Source: Streptomyces sp. ISL-100
GTDB lineage: Bacteria; Actinomycetota; Actinomycetes; Streptomycetales; Streptomycetaceae
Direction: 5' to 3'
DNA: 64,000 bases
Assembly: GCF_018614615.1 (NCBI RefSeq)
Contig: NZ_JAGGOK010000030.1
Coordinates: 1 to 64,000, forward strand
Shown: positions 49,956-58,837 of the stretch, in pieces
How the letters are laid out: each line of letters begins with the position of its first letter
Position numbering within the stretch: position 1 is the first letter of the stretch
The notes under the pieces: generated by a model
Database searches by the model: none
Told to the model about the DNA's origin: nothing
The model's input: only the letters and a program-made list of their open reading frames with translations
Translations under genes and position numbers: made by a program

Positions 49956-50534
49956 ATGGCGGATGTGATCGGTCCGGGCACCTGCGAGCACCGCGAACAC
50001 ACGGACGTGCTCCGGTTCACGCTGCACCTGCCGCACCCCGTGCACCAGGTCTGGCCGGCCGTCGCCACCCCCGTCGGCCTGCGCGGATGGCTCGCGGTCG
50101 CCGAACCGCTGGAGCCGCGCCTGGGCGGCGCGGTCACGCTGCGGTGGCAGCTTGGTCTTCCCGGGGGGCACGCCCACGCCCTGGACCCCCGGCCCGACAC
50201 GCGCGCGGGGCCCGGCGCCGGCGCGGTCTCCGAGGGCGCCGTCACCGCCTGGGACCTGGAACACGTCGCCGAGTACACCGTCGGCGCCCAGGGGCGGATC
50301 CGCTTCCACCTGGCGCCGGCCAGGGCGACGAACGGCACGGTGCTGCGCTTCACCAACGAGGTGGCCACGCTCGGCGAGGCCGAGCGGGTGAGCCGCCTGG
50401 CGGGCTGGCACGAGCACCTGGAGTACCTCGTCGACTTCCTCGACGGCCGCCGGCCCGACTGGTCGGCGTGGACCCTGGAGCGCTACCGCGAGCTGTACGC
50501 CGCCTACGAGGCGCCCGGCGGCAGGCAGTCCTGA
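49956..50534 (+). CDS. SRPBCC-domain (AHSA1-like) protein
   Basis: A 192-residue START/SRPBCC-fold protein. LRFTLHLPHPVHQVWPAVAT, then PVGLRGWLA opens the typical AHSA1 module. HVAEYTVGAQGRIRFHLAPA and VSRLAGWHEHLEYLVDFLDG complete it. Such proteins bind hydrophobic ligands or assist Hsp90-like chaperones; role here unknown. Its last 31 bp overlap the convergent binding-protein gene. Confidence 0.82.
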   Translation: MADVIGPGTCEHREHTDVLRFTLHLPHPVHQVWPAVATPVGLRGWLAVAEPLEPRLGGAVTLRWQLGLPGGHAHALDPRPDTRAGPGAGAVSEGAVTAWDLEHVAEYTVGAQGRIRFHLAPARATNGTVLRFTNEVATLGEAERVSRLAGWHEHLEYLVDFLDGRRPDWSAWTLERYRELYAAYEAPGGRQS

Positions 50535-52057
50535 GCCGGCGGTCTGCCCTCGGGCCAGGCGATCTCCACGAACCGCTGGGTGCCGTCCCGGGCGAGCTCC
50601 ACGATCGGCACCGCCTTGTTGTACGGGTTGCCGTGGTTGTCCAGGCAGATCCAGCCGCTCGCGCCCTCCACCTTCAGCGGTCCGTTCATCTGCCGCCACT
50701 GGGTGACGACATCGCGGATCTCCGGCAGCTCCTCGCCGCCTCCGGCCGCCTCCCGGATGCCTTGCACGGCCGTCGCCATGGCGTCGTACGCGATGATCGC
50801 CTGGCCGTCGGTGAGGGACGTCTTGCCGATCGGGCCGATCTCCGGGTCCGCCGCCGCCTTCGCGAGCCGGTCCTCGAAGGTCTTGAAGACCGCCGGGGTC
50901 CCGCCCGTCTTCGGGGTGCCGGGCTGCCCTTCCTTCCAGGCGTCGGGGTGCGCCAGGGCGGCGTACCGGACGCTGACGCCGGCGAGCGCCTTTGTCTCGG
51001 GACCCGTGTCGCCGCCGAGGTAGGAGCCCTCGTCACCGGTCAGTACGGTGAATTTCCGGTTGTCGCAGCCGCGCCGGCCGAGCGCGTTCACGAACTGCCG
51101 CAGCTGGGTGTGGCGTCCGGCGAAGAACACCGTGTCCGCGCGACTGGTGCAGAGCATCAGCGTGATCTGCCGGAAGGTGTTCGCGGTGGGGCCGTCCTCG
51201 GTGGGATCCGGCGGGGAGGTGAACAGCTGCGCCTGGTACGGAGCGTCGGTGAGCAGCTTGGCGAAGGCGTCCTTGAGGGTGGCGGTGTAGTGGTCGCCGG
51301 GTCGCGTGTCCCGTACCAGCACTGCCCTCTTCGCCTCCACCTTGCCGAACTCGGCGATGGCGCGGGCCTCGTCGTGGTTGGTCGGCGAGACGCGGGCGAG
51401 ACCGGGGTACGCGTCGTCCTCGGGGCCGTCGCCGGGGCCGTTGGCTATGTCGTCGGCGGTGATCGTCGTCCCGATCACCGGGATGCCCGCGCCGGTCAGC
51501 TCCTTCACGGCGGCCTTGGTCTCGGCGCTGCTGGTGGCTACGCCGGAGACCGCCCGCAGGTTGTCGGGGCCGTCCGTCATGGCTTTGAGCCGGTCCACCG
51601 TCGTACGCCAGTGGGCGTTCCCCTTGCCCGTGTTGGCCAGTACGAGCCGGATCTTCGGCTTCATCCCGTTGGAATCGTGGTTGGCGGCGTACTGCTGGAG
51701 GAACGCGCCCTGCAGCTCGTGGAGGACCTTGGTACTCATGCCGCTGTCCGTGGAGGTGAGCGGCAGCATCACGGCGACGGTCGCGTATTCACCGGGCTTC
51801 AGCTGTTCGTTCTCGCGGGCGATGGCTTTCGCCACGTCGTTGAGTTTCGGCACTTCGAAGGCGTAGCCCTCTCCGGAGACGCCCACGCACTCCGCACCTT
51901 CCTCGGGGCGGGCCACGCCCTGGGTGCAGGAGAGGTCGGGATTGAGTACGTGATAGCCGCCGTAGGACAGGGCGGCGGTGGTCGCCAGCGCGAGGAGCAC
52001 CGTCAGGCCTTTGCGCAGGGGTGTGAACCAGAAGACCCTGCGGAACCAGTCCGTCAT
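50504..52057 (-). CDS. Membrane-anchored periplasmic-binding-type protein (ABC substrate-binding-like)
   Basis: A 517-residue protein. An N-terminal cytoplasmic segment (MTDWFRRVFWFTPLRKG) and one membrane helix (LTVLLALATTAALSYGGYHV, about 18-37) are not a lipoprotein signal. The extracellular part resembles type I periplasmic-binding proteins of the branched-chain amino-acid class: VAVMLPLTSTDSGMS, RAVSGVATSSAETKAAVKEL, GIPVIGTTITAD and DTVFFAGRHTQLRQFVNALG. No ABC permease genes are nearby. Its start overlaps the upstream NTPase gene's stop (ATGA), so the two are made together. Ligand unknown; a membrane-tethered sensor is plausible. Confidence 0.85.
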   Translation of the reverse strand: MTDWFRRVFWFTPLRKGLTVLLALATTAALSYGGYHVLNPDLSCTQGVARPEEGAECVGVSGEGYAFEVPKLNDVAKAIARENEQLKPGEYATVAVMLPLTSTDSGMSTKVLHELQGAFLQQYAANHDSNGMKPKIRLVLANTGKGNAHWRTTVDRLKAMTDGPDNLRAVSGVATSSAETKAAVKELTGAGIPVIGTTITADDIANGPGDGPEDDAYPGLARVSPTNHDEARAIAEFGKVEAKRAVLVRDTRPGDHYTATLKDAFAKLLTDAPYQAQLFTSPPDPTEDGPTANTFRQITLMLCTSRADTVFFAGRHTQLRQFVNALGRRGCDNRKFTVLTGDEGSYLGGDTGPETKALAGVSVRYAALAHPDAWKEGQPGTPKTGGTPAVFKTFEDRLAKAAADPEIGPIGKTSLTDGQAIIAYDAMATAVQGIREAAGGGEELPEIRDVVTQWRQMNGPLKVEGASGWICLDNHGNPYNKAVPIVELARDGTQRFVEIAWPEGRPPAQDCLPPGAS

Positions 52058-54144
52058 TCCCCGCCCCCGTCTCTTTGCGTGCCGGTTCTTTGTGTGCCGG
52101 CCGTCAGACGCCACTCGCGTACGGCCTGCGGCCACGAGCGGGACGCCTGCCACAGGACTTCGTTGCCGGAACTGTGCAGCTCCGAGAGGAGGCCCAGTTC
52201 GTACCCCATCTTTTCGGTCACCTCGTCGTCCGGGAGCGCCAGCGGGTCGGTCAGCTGCCACACCGCGAACAGCAGGCGGCGTATGCGCAGATGCAGTACG
52301 GCGTCCGCGCCGGGCGGCGGCGCCGGCGCCGGTGCGTCGGTGCGGCCGAGCGCCACGGGGCGGCGTACATCCGGGTCGTCGAAGTGGGGCGCCGATGCTA
52401 TGAAGCGGAGCTCTTCCAGCCAGACGCGGGCGTCGGCGCGGGGGAAGGTCTCGCGTAGGTACGTTACGGCGCCTTCTGTGGCTCCTAGGGCCAGCTCGTG
52501 GTGGAGGCGGTGCGGTGCGTTGTGGTTCCCCGCGTGGTTGTGCCCCGCGTTGTTGTTCTCGTAGTGGTCGCGGAGTGTCTGGTGGACCGCTCTCCAGCGG
52601 GTCGAGTCCCGGTCGCCGTGTCTCAGGCGGTGCAGCAGCAGCGTGCGCAGTAAGGGGTCGCCCACGAAGTGGCCTGTAGTCGACGGCCAGTGTTCGTCCG
52701 CGAGCAGCGTCCGTACGTCGCGTACGGCGGCCAGTCCCGTACGCCCCTCCTCGCCCGGCAGGCGTGACGCGGCCAGTGCCTCCGCCGACTGCACGTCGTG
52801 CGCGGGGGCGAGCACCGTGAGCCAGTCGAGCCGGGACGCGGGCACCAGCCGCGCGAGCAGTTCGGCGGCCACCTCCTGGCCCTCGCGGTCCTCGCGGAGG
52901 GTGACGGGCGCGGCGAGCAGCGAGGCGGGGGTGAACCGCTCCGGGTGCTCGTCCTGGCCGGCGGCCTGCGCGAGCAGATCTACTGCCAGGGGGCGGCCGC
53001 CCGTCAAACGGTGGACCGCGCGTGCCAATTGCGGCCGGGTCAGCTGGCGGGGGTCCTTGCGGTCGAAGATCTGCCGGACGTGCTCGGGGTCCAGCGGGGT
53101 GAGCTCCACGGCTGTCGCGCCCGATGCTATTTCGCGTCCTCGCCGCCAGCCGAGTTCGTGCCGGACCTCCGGCAGGGTTCGGCGTACGGCGTGACGCAGT
53201 GCGGGGTGGTCGTGCCCGCGCAGGGCCGCGATGAGCACCACGTGGTCGCGCTTGCCGTCGGCGCGGTCGCGGAGTACGGGCTCTATGAGGCGGCGGCCCA
53301 GGGGTGCTTGGGCGTTGTCCAGCAGGACTACCGGCCGGCCTACGCGGCGTAACCGGCCCATCCCCTGGTAGGCGGCGTCCAGGTCTGCGCGGAGCGCGCC
53401 GATGAGGTGGCGCTCGGCGCGTATGCGGTGCTCGCTGCCGCGCCGGAAGTGCAGGGCGAGGAGGGTCAGGCCGCGCTTGGCCTTGCCGCCGGCGCCCGGG
53501 TAGGTGCCGTACCAGTCGGCGGAGGCGCGCTGGCCCCGGTTGAACAGGTCGTCCAGGAGGGACTCGACTGTCGTTTCCACGACTATGTCCAGGCCCGGGC
53601 CGACGCCGGAAGCCATGGCGGCGAACTTCGCCACCACCTTGGTCAGCCAGGTGCGCGTCTGGTTGCGCCAGCGGGAGCCGGGCTCTACGAGCAGGCCGAG
53701 GCGCAGGCCCTCGGCCAGGATGTTCTCGTCGTCGTGCGGGCGCCATCCGAGGCTTGCGACGGCCAGCAGTCCGGCGGCGAGGCGGGGGAACTCTACGGCT
53801 CCGGCGCCGTGCACGGGGGGTGCGAGCTGCTCGCCGAGTTCGGCGAGGGCCTCTGTGACGGGGGACCAGGAGAGGGAGTGGGCACGCTCGGTGAACTCGG
53901 TGAACTCGGTGAACTCGGTGCGCTCGCAGTCGATGAGGGCGATGGGGGTGCGCCGGCGGTAGGCGGTGTGCAGTCGTTTCAGTACGGCGGTCTTGCCCAT
54001 GCCTCGGCCGCCTGTGAGGACTACGGCGGGGAGGTCGTCGCGGTGCTCGAACGGGACCTTCTGGAATCCGCGCGGCGGAAGACCGATGAGCCGTGGCGCA
54101 AGACCGTCGAGGACTGCCTCGCGGCCGAACAGCTCTCTGTCCAC
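52054..54144 (-). CDS. Large P-loop NTPase (STAND/AAA-like), partner of binding protein
   Basis: A 696-residue NTPase. Walker A is VVLTGGRGMGKTAVLKR (about 41-57), Walker B probably PVVLLDNAQAP (about 275). An N-terminal LFGREAVLDGLAPRL resembles the start of AAA_16/STAND ATPases. A helical region follows (LTGGRPLAVDLLAQAAGQ, a sensor-like segment), then about 250 residues of unrecognised C-terminal sequence. A TEF repeat (TEFTEFTEFTER, about 77-88) comes from a 9-bp microsatellite. Start GTG 54144 has GGAGG 4 nt upstream; GTG 54162 lacks a binding site. No effector domain, LuxR or TPR array recognised. Confidence 0.82.
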   Translation of the reverse strand: MDRELFGREAVLDGLAPRLIGLPPRGFQKVPFEHRDDLPAVVLTGGRGMGKTAVLKRLHTAYRRRTPIALIDCERTEFTEFTEFTERAHSLSWSPVTEALAELGEQLAPPVHGAGAVEFPRLAAGLLAVASLGWRPHDDENILAEGLRLGLLVEPGSRWRNQTRTWLTKVVAKFAAMASGVGPGLDIVVETTVESLLDDLFNRGQRASADWYGTYPGAGGKAKRGLTLLALHFRRGSEHRIRAERHLIGALRADLDAAYQGMGRLRRVGRPVVLLDNAQAPLGRRLIEPVLRDRADGKRDHVVLIAALRGHDHPALRHAVRRTLPEVRHELGWRRGREIASGATAVELTPLDPEHVRQIFDRKDPRQLTRPQLARAVHRLTGGRPLAVDLLAQAAGQDEHPERFTPASLLAAPVTLREDREGQEVAAELLARLVPASRLDWLTVLAPAHDVQSAEALAASRLPGEEGRTGLAAVRDVRTLLADEHWPSTTGHFVGDPLLRTLLLHRLRHGDRDSTRWRAVHQTLRDHYENNNAGHNHAGNHNAPHRLHHELALGATEGAVTYLRETFPRADARVWLEELRFIASAPHFDDPDVRRPVALGRTDAPAPAPPPGADAVLHLRIRRLLFAVWQLTDPLALPDDEVTEKMGYELGLLSELHSSGNEVLWQASRSWPQAVREWRLTAGTQRTGTQRDGGGE
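53888..53924. repeat. 9-bp in-frame microsatellite in the NTPase gene
   Basis: GGTGAACTC is repeated three times in tandem with a fourth degenerate unit (plus-strand reading). It encodes Thr-Glu-Phe repeats. Copy-number changes would lengthen or shorten the protein without a frameshift. Confidence 0.9.
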
Positions 54145-54173
54145 AGAACCTCCGCGGGCCACATGTGTCGCTA

Positions 54174-54206
54174 CGTCAACTCCAGCTTACTCACCGTGAG
54201 TTGACG
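54174..54206. promoter_or_regulatory. Nested palindromes upstream of the NTPase operon
   Basis: Outer arms CGTCAACT (54174-54181) and AGTTGACG (54199-54206) enclose a second palindrome ACTCAC-C-GTGAGT (54189-54201). The group lies 30-62 bp upstream of the NTPase start. Candidate operator; the regulator is unknown. Confidence 0.55.
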
Positions 54207-54211
54207 CATGC

Positions 54212-54527
54212 ACGGGTTTTCGAATCCGGGGTCGGTGTTTTCCGGGGCTCCGGGGTCGGTGCCGCGTCGCGGCGTCTCCTCGGTCGTCGAACGTTCGGGT
54301 ACTGCGTTGTTTCGTGTGGGCTCGTTGCGTTCAACGCCCTGCGGGGAGCGCCCCGACACGTCCCCTCCTGGCACCGTGGTGTGCGAGGCGGGGTCACCGT
54401 GAGGGAGGAGGTGGCCCAGGGGTGCTCTCCGCCGTGCGGCGGGTCGGGTTCCTCCTGGTAGCGGGTGTGGTCGGTCGTACGTCCGTGGAGGGTGGGGGCA
54501 TGGCTTCGAACAGCCGTCGCCAGCGGG
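54212..54527. other. Non-coding stretch
   Basis: About 315 bp between the operator of the NTPase operon and the end of the PLD-N gene. Open frames here have poor codon use and no ribosome binding site. I see no RNA gene or repeat. Confidence 0.5.
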
Positions 54528-54911
54528 TCAGGGCTTCGGCGGCGTCGGGTCCTCAGGGCCGCCTTCGTCGCGCTGCTTGAGTTCCTCTTCACGGCGCCGC
54601 AGGTCCGCTTCCCAGTCCTTCATCATCGACTCGTCCTTGGTGTCGTTCAGGGACTTGAGGAAGCCGGGGTTGTCGTCGGGGGCGACCCACTCCGAGGGTG
54701 TGCTGGTGGAGGTGTTCTGGGTTTTCTTGCGGACCTTGCCGACGGCCAGCCACGCGACGGGGCCGATCAGGACCTCGCCGAAGAGCAGCACGATGATCAC
54801 CCAGACCACCTTGGGGAGGTGGCGGACCTCTTCCTCGGGGGTGTTCAGGCAGTCGATGAAGGCATAGATCCACAGCGCCAGAAGGATGAGGAACGGCAGA
54901 TACCTGAGCAT
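54528..54911 (-). CDS. PLDc N-terminal-domain membrane protein
   Basis: A 127-residue protein. Two membrane segments (YLPFLILLALWIYAFIDCL; VWVIIVLLFGEVLIGPVAWL) match the PLDc_N (phospholipase D nuclease N-terminal) module, here without any catalytic PLD domain. A charged tail (MMKDWEADLRRREEELKQRD) forms a likely coiled coil. ATG 54911; frames extending further upstream overlap the UbiD gene and are shadows. Function unknown. Confidence 0.85.
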   Translation of the reverse strand: MLRYLPFLILLALWIYAFIDCLNTPEEEVRHLPKVVWVIIVLLFGEVLIGPVAWLAVGKVRKKTQNTSTSTPSEWVAPDDNPGFLKSLNDTKDESMMKDWEADLRRREEELKQRDEGGPEDPTPPKP

Positions 54912-55001
54912 GAGAACCAAGCCCCCAGAACGCGGACCGCGGGGCGCCGTAGACGGCCCCGGTGACGGGCCAAGCGTAGTGCGTACCGGATACTGGACCG
55001 C

Positions 55002-56459
55002 ATGGCTTACGACGATCTTCGCTCCCTGCTCCGGGCGCTGGAGCGCGAGGGCGACCTCAAGCGCATCAAGGCCGAAGTCGATCCGTACCTGGAGGTCGGG
55101 GAGATCGTCGACCGAGTGAACAAGGCGGGTGGCCCGGCGCTTCTCTTCGAGAACGTCAAGGGCTCGTCGATGCCCCTGGCGATGAACGTCTTCGGGACGG
55201 ACCGCCGGCTGCTCAAGGCGCTCGGGCTGAAGTCGTACGACGACATCCGGGACAAGATCGGCGGGCTGCTGAAGCCTGAGCTTCCGCATGGTTTTGTGGG
55301 GGTACGGGAGGCTTTCGGCAAGCTCGGGTCGATGGCGCACGTGCCGCCGAAGAAGGTCAAGTCCGACGCGGCGCCGGTGCATGAGGTCGTGCTCACCGGT
55401 GATGACGTGGATCTGGACCGGTTGCCCGCGCTGTTCACCTGGCCGGAGGACGGCGGGTCCTTCTTCAACTTGGGGCTTACGCACACCAAGGATCCCGAGT
55501 CGGGGATCAGGAACCTGGGGCTGTACCGGCTCCAGCGCCATGACAAGCGCACCATTGGTATGCACTGGCAGATCCACAAGGACAGCCGGAATCACTACCA
55601 GGTGGCGGCCCGGCGGGGGGAGAGGCTGCCCGTCGCGATCGCCTTCGGTGCGCCGCCGGCCGTGACGTACGCCTCGACGGCTCCGCTGCCCGGTGACATC
55701 GACGAGTACCTCTTCGCCGGCTTCGTGTCGGGCAAGCGCATCGAGATGGTCGACTGCAAGACGGTCCCGCTCCAGGTCCCGGCGCAGGCCGAGGTCGTAC
55801 TGGAGGGGTGGCTGGAGCCCGGGAAGATGCTGCCGGAGGGGCCCTTTGGAGACCACACCGGGTTCTATACGCCGCAGGAGGACTTCCCCGCGCTGACGAT
55901 CGACACGATCACGATGCGGCGGCGTCCGCTGCTCCAGTCGATCGTGGTGGGGCGGCCGCCGACTGAGGACGGGCCGCTGGGGCGGGCTACGGAGAGCTTC
56001 TTCCTGCCTCTGCTGAAGGTCATCGTGCCGGACATCGTGGACTACCACCTGCCGGAGGCGGGCGGTTTCCACAACTGCGTCATCGTGGCGATCGACAAGA
56101 AGTACCCGAAGCACGCGCAGAAGGTCATGCACGCCATCTGGGGCGCGCACATGCTCTCGCTGGAGAAGCTGATCATCGTGGTCGACAAGGACTGCGACGT
56201 GCACGACTACCACGAGGTGGCGTGGCGGGCCCTGGGGAACGTGGACTACTCCCGCGACCTCACTGTGGTCGAGGGTCCGGTCGATCATCTCGACCATGCG
56301 TCTTACCAGCAGTTCTGGGGCGGCAAGGCGGGCATCGACGCCACCAAGAAGCTGCCCGAGGAGGGCTACACCCGGGACGGCGGCTGGCCGAACATGGTCG
56401 AGTCGGACCCGGGTACGGCGTCGAAGGTCGACCGCCGGTGGAAGGAGTACGGGCTGTGA
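55002..56459 (+). CDS. mqnL: UbiD-like decarboxylase of the futalosine menaquinone pathway
   Basis: A 485-residue UbiD-family, prenylated-FMN-dependent decarboxylase. The order UbiD - UbiA - UbiX - MqnE marks it as the late menaquinone enzyme known as MqnL, acting on prenylated or unprenylated dihydroxynaphthoate. Characteristic stretches are NLGLYRLQRHDKRTIGMHWQ, GPFGDHTGFYTP (conserved acidic/His region), AMNVFGTDRR and the C-terminal GIDATKKLPEEGY. Length is typical. GTGA overlap with the prenyltransferase gene. It needs prenyl-FMN from the UbiX-like enzyme encoded at 58049. Confidence 0.92.
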   Translation: MAYDDLRSLLRALEREGDLKRIKAEVDPYLEVGEIVDRVNKAGGPALLFENVKGSSMPLAMNVFGTDRRLLKALGLKSYDDIRDKIGGLLKPELPHGFVGVREAFGKLGSMAHVPPKKVKSDAAPVHEVVLTGDDVDLDRLPALFTWPEDGGSFFNLGLTHTKDPESGIRNLGLYRLQRHDKRTIGMHWQIHKDSRNHYQVAARRGERLPVAIAFGAPPAVTYASTAPLPGDIDEYLFAGFVSGKRIEMVDCKTVPLQVPAQAEVVLEGWLEPGKMLPEGPFGDHTGFYTPQEDFPALTIDTITMRRRPLLQSIVVGRPPTEDGPLGRATESFFLPLLKVIVPDIVDYHLPEAGGFHNCVIVAIDKKYPKHAQKVMHAIWGAHMLSLEKLIIVVDKDCDVHDYHEVAWRALGNVDYSRDLTVVEGPVDHLDHASYQQFWGGKAGIDATKKLPEEGYTRDGGWPNMVESDPGTASKVDRRWKEYGL

Positions 56460-57358
56460 GCAGCGCCGCGGCGGCGGTCCCGCAGGTCGGCAGGACCAAG
56501 GCCTTTCTCCGGCTCGTGATGATCGAGCACTCGGTCTTCGCGCTGCCCTTCGCGTACATCGCCGCGCTCACCGCGATGTTCCTGCTGGACGGAAACATCC
56601 ACTGGGGCAAGCTGCTGCTCGTCACCATCGCCATGGTCGGGCTGCGTACGTTCGCGATGGCGTGCAACCGGATCATCGACCGCGAGCTCGACGCCCGTAA
56701 CCCCCGCACCGCCAACCGCGAGCTGGTCACCGGCGCGGTGTCGGTCAGGTCGGCGTGGACCGGCGCGCTCGTTGCCGTGGTGATATTTCTTGGCGCTGCG
56801 GCCGCGCTGAACCCGCTGTGCCTGGCGCTGGCGCCGATCGCGGTCATCCCGATGGTGGTCTATCCGTACGGGAAGCGCTTCACGAATTTCCCGCATGCCA
56901 TTCTGGGCTTCGCCCAGGCCATGGGCCCCGTCGGCGCCTGGCTCGCCATCACGGGGGAGTGGTCCTGGGACGCGGTGATCCTCGGTCTTGCCGTTGGTAT
57001 CTGGATCGGCGGCTTCGATTTGATCTTCGGCAGCCAGGATGTCCAGGCGGACCGTGCGGAGGGCGTGAAGTCCGTACCGGCCCGCTTCGGCGTCCCGGCC
57101 GCGCTGTACGGCGCGCGGGCCTGCCACGCGGTGACGACCGTGCTGTTGGTCTGGTACGCGTTGGCCACCGGCGCGGGGGTGTTCTTCTGGGCGGGACTGG
57201 TGGTGGTGGCTGTGGCGTTTCTTTACGAGCACACGATTGTGAAGCCGCATGATCTGTCCCGGCTGAACCGGGCGTTCTTCTCGACCAATGGGTTTATCGG
57301 GATCGCGCTGTTTGGATGTGCGCTGATGGATCTGCTGGTGCGCGGCCTCACGGTGTGA
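56456..57358 (+). CDS. mqnP: UbiA-family prenyltransferase (menaquinone, MqnP)
   Basis: A 300-residue polytopic membrane enzyme with about eight helices. The first aspartate-rich motif is NRIIDRELDARNPRTANREL (NDxxD-like, about 70-89); the second is FGSQDVQADRAEGVKSVPAR (about 185-204). It attaches the polyprenyl chain to the naphthalene ring precursor. GTG 56456 overlaps the UbiD stop. The convergent rhomboid gene overlaps its 3' end by 11 bp. Confidence 0.92.
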   Translation: MSSAAAAVPQVGRTKAFLRLVMIEHSVFALPFAYIAALTAMFLLDGNIHWGKLLLVTIAMVGLRTFAMACNRIIDRELDARNPRTANRELVTGAVSVRSAWTGALVAVVIFLGAAAALNPLCLALAPIAVIPMVVYPYGKRFTNFPHAILGFAQAMGPVGAWLAITGEWSWDAVILGLAVGIWIGGFDLIFGSQDVQADRAEGVKSVPARFGVPAALYGARACHAVTTVLLVWYALATGAGVFFWAGLVVVAVAFLYEHTIVKPHDLSRLNRAFFSTNGFIGIALFGCALMDLLVRGLTV

Positions 57359-57947
57359 GGGCGGGCGCCCTGCGCCGGCGGAAGAGGAACGCGGCCAGTA
57401 CACCGCCGATCAGGCCGAAGAGATGGCCCTGCCAGCTGATGGCGGTGTTCGTGGGGAGCACTCCCCACAGGAGTGAGCCGTAGACCGCGCCCACCAGCAG
57501 GCCTATGACGACGTCGACGGCGTTGCGGTCGACGAAGCCGCGGACCAGCAGGTAGCCGAAGAGGCCGAACACGACGACCGACGCGCCCGCCGTGTTGGAG
57601 TAGTCGGGCGCGGTGAGCCAGACGCCCAGGCCGCCGATGAGGATGATCGTGAGGACGACGGCGGCGAAGCGGCGTATCCCGCTCAGGGCGGCCAGGAAGC
57701 CGAGGATGAGCAGCGGGACGGTGTTCGACGCGAGGTGGTCGAAGCCGTGGTGGAGGAATGACATCGGGAGTACGTCGCGCAGCTCTGTGAGGTCGCGTGG
57801 GCTCAGCCCGTATGTGGTGAGGGCGCCGGTCGCCGCGTCCAGCGCCTCCAGGATCCACAGCAGAGCGACCCAGCCGAGCATCACCGCGGCGGCGGTCTTG
57901 GCCCGGTCGCTCCCGCTACGGCTCTGTGCAACGGTGGTTGATCGCAT
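57348..57947 (-). CDS. Rhomboid-family intramembrane serine protease
   Basis: A 199-residue six-helix rhomboid. The catalytic Ser lies in NTAGASVVVFGLFGYLL (GASxxxFG, a variant of GASG) and the His in ISWQGHLFGLIGGVLAAF. SFLHHGFDHLASNTVPL provides the conserved HxxxH...N oxyanion region. C-terminal RRRR. ATG 57947 is the first sensible start; the longer ORF begins with a basic non-conserved stretch. Its gene interrupts the menaquinone cluster on the opposite strand, as in related genomes. Confidence 0.9.
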   Translation of the reverse strand: MRSTTVAQSRSGSDRAKTAAAVMLGWVALLWILEALDAATGALTTYGLSPRDLTELRDVLPMSFLHHGFDHLASNTVPLLILGFLAALSGIRRFAAVVLTIILIGGLGVWLTAPDYSNTAGASVVVFGLFGYLLVRGFVDRNAVDVVIGLLVGAVYGSLLWGVLPTNTAISWQGHLFGLIGGVLAAFLFRRRRAPALTP

Positions 57948-58048
57948 GGCGTCCCCCTGCTGTACGTGCGGCCTGTGCGGCCTGTCAGTGGAACGTCCGG
58001 GGCACCTGACTCGGTTCCGCCCCACGGCGCCCGGATAAGGTCGGGCAC

Positions 58049-58717
58049 GTGGAGTCAGGACATGTACGCAGGCCGTGGGTCGTCGGGGTTTCCGGGGCGT
58101 CGGGTACGCCGTACGCCGCCGCCGTGCTGCGCGGGTTGCTGGACGCGGGCGAGAGCGTGGACCTGGTGGTCAGCCGGGCGTCGCGGCTGACGCTGCTGGA
58201 CGAGACGGGGATCGCGTTCCGGGACGCGCACTGGCAGGAAGACCTGCGGACCTGGCTCGCGCGCGGCGCGGACGGGAAGCCGGACACGTTCGTGGCCGAT
58301 GTGGGTGACGTGCGGTACTGGGCGGCCGGGGACCTGGCCGCCGGGCCTTCGTCGGGCTCGTACCCGGCAAAGGGGATGCTGATCGTGCCGGCGTCGACGG
58401 CCAGCGTGGCCGGGGTGGCGCTGGGGCTGTCGAAGGATCTGCTGCAACGGGTGGCGAGCGTGACGCTCAAGGAGCGGCGCAGGCTGGTTGTAGCTGTGCG
58501 GGAGACGCCGCTGAGCGGGCAGACCCTCAGGCACATGGTGGCGCTGGACGAGGCGGGCGCCGTGGTCCTGCCGGCCTCCCCGGCGTTCTACGCGGGGGCG
58601 ACGCACATCCAGGATCTGGTGGACTTCGTGGCGGGGCGGGTGCTGGACGCGGCGGGGGTGCCGCACAGCTTGTACCGCCGCTGGGAAGGTGAGCTCGGTG
58701 GTTCCCGTAAGGACTAG
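58049..58717 (+). CDS. mqnM: UbiX-like flavin prenyltransferase (MqnM)
   Basis: A 222-residue flavoprotein that prenylates FMN to make the UbiD cofactor. WVVGVSGASGTPYAAAVLRG is the FMN-binding start; MLIVPASTASVAGVALGLSK, then LVVAVRETPLS and LRHMVALDEAGAVVLPASPA are the diagnostic active-site stretches. GTG 58049. Together with the UbiD gene it forms the decarboxylase system of the futalosine route. Confidence 0.93.
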   Translation: MESGHVRRPWVVGVSGASGTPYAAAVLRGLLDAGESVDLVVSRASRLTLLDETGIAFRDAHWQEDLRTWLARGADGKPDTFVADVGDVRYWAAGDLAAGPSSGSYPAKGMLIVPASTASVAGVALGLSKDLLQRVASVTLKERRRLVVAVRETPLSGQTLRHMVALDEAGAVVLPASPAFYAGATHIQDLVDFVAGRVLDAAGVPHSLYRRWEGELGGSRKD

Positions 58718-58837
58718 CGGCGGACTGCACGCTCTGTTTGATCATCTGAAAGAATTTTGCGGGGCGTTGAGCCCTGCGCGCCTTAGATTGCACACATAAG
58801 CTCGCGGTACAGCTGAACAATGGAAGGCTTCAGGCAT

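Noticed and set aside
50504..53746. Minus-strand ORF of 1080 codons
   Set aside because: Only the 3' part (from ATG 52057) has coding character. The upstream half is an Arg/Pro/Gly-rich shadow of the NTPase gene in another frame.
54210..54240. Possible tRNA T-arm (TTTTCGAATCC)
   Set aside because: No acceptor stem, D-arm or anticodon arm can be folded around it.
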